From Apostichopus japonicus (Eukaryota; Echinodermata; Holothuroidea; Aspidochirotida; Stichopodidae), in assembly GCF_037975245.1 (NCBI RefSeq), contig NC_092575.1, forward strand, positions 13,809,001 to 13,873,000: a stretch of 64,000 nt of DNA. The letters are read 5' to 3'. Under the pieces are notes generated by a model. It did no database searches and was not told the DNA's origin. It saw only the letters and a program-made list of their open reading frames with translations. The position numbers were made by a program, and so were the translations under genes. Positions 63,885 through 64,000 of the stretch are shown here, piece by piece; position 1 is the stretch's first letter, and every line of letters starts with the position of its first letter.

Positions 63885-64000
63885 TTGTGAGGAATCTGCT
63901 GAGCTAAACAAAAGTAGTTTTCATCACTTTTCAGAGCCAGAGACGAAAAAGCCCTCACCGCTAACCCTTCTATGGATGATGTTTCTGCAGGTAGGGCAAG
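63885..64000 (-). repeat. Satellite unit B14, partial and cut by the window edge
   Basis: This holds unit positions 2268 down to 2153. The array continues beyond the window. Confidence 0.95.

Larger units (their letters stand above)
35791..64000 (-). repeat. Satellite array B, the same 2268-bp unit in inverted orientation
   Basis: This is the reverse complement of the array A unit: an 878-bp partial unit, 12 complete units and a 116-bp partial unit. Complete units end at 38937, 41205, 43473, 45741, 48009, 50277, 52545, 54812, 57080, 59348, 61616 and 63884. Every complete unit here carries the 467-bp element, whereas array A has three units without it. Two units differ in length: 2269 bp (one extra T) and 2267 bp (a change in the element's end). 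The array continues past the right edge of the window. Confidence 0.98.

Noticed and set aside
1-64000. CENP-B box as evidence of a centromeric satellite
   Set aside because: The TTCG occurrences in the unit do not continue with the rest of the box consensus, so a centromeric role is not supported by this motif.
1-64000. CRISPR array or prokaryotic defence locus
   Set aside because: The period is 2268 bp with no short repeat-spacer structure and no cas-like genes.

Overview
This window contains no recognisable gene. It is almost entirely one long-period satellite DNA: a 2268-bp unit repeated head to tail. The unit is AT-rich and carries a short A/T homopolymer, splice-like signals and a TTAA-flanked miniature transposon. 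There are no bacterial-style operons, rRNAs or tRNAs. Together this points to a eukaryotic nuclear genome, probably animal, but nothing here fixes the species.

Layout. Array A (1-35690) has 16 complete units plus an 815-bp partial unit, all on the + strand. A block of 100 Ns (35691-35790) follows, which is the usual marker for an assembly gap of unknown size. Array B (35791-64000) has an 878-bp partial unit, 12 complete units and a 116-bp partial unit, all on the - strand. The two arrays are inverted copies of the same satellite facing each other across the gap. Both run off the window edges, so neither true array boundary is visible.

Unit anatomy, taking position 1 of the window as unit position 1 (an arbitrary phase): AATAAA at 99-104; an 86-nt exon-like segment on the opposite strand at 501-586; a 12-bp palindrome at 835-846; a 467-bp inverted-repeat element at 1381-1847 flanked by TTAA on both sides; a T14 tract at 1864-1877; and overlapping short reading frames on opposite strands near 2032-2229. 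The open frames are short (about 40-88 codons) and match no family I recognise. Several start only at TTG or GTG. I treat them as satellite sequence rather than genes.

The main observation is the 467-bp element. It has imperfect terminal inverted repeats (15 of 18 positions match), has a TTAA at each edge, and is present in 25 of 28 complete units. Three units (A6, A12, A14) are 1797 bp long and lack exactly the element plus one TTAA, leaving a single intact TTAA. This is what an unoccupied site, or a seamless excision of a piggyBac-like or Kolobok-like non-autonomous element, would look like. The satellite therefore seems to have taken up a small DNA transposon and then amplified it.

The units are otherwise almost identical. 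I found only seven differences, five of them one-base homopolymer changes. Four of those five lie within about 3.5 kb of the gap, so they look more like contig-end consensus errors than real variants.
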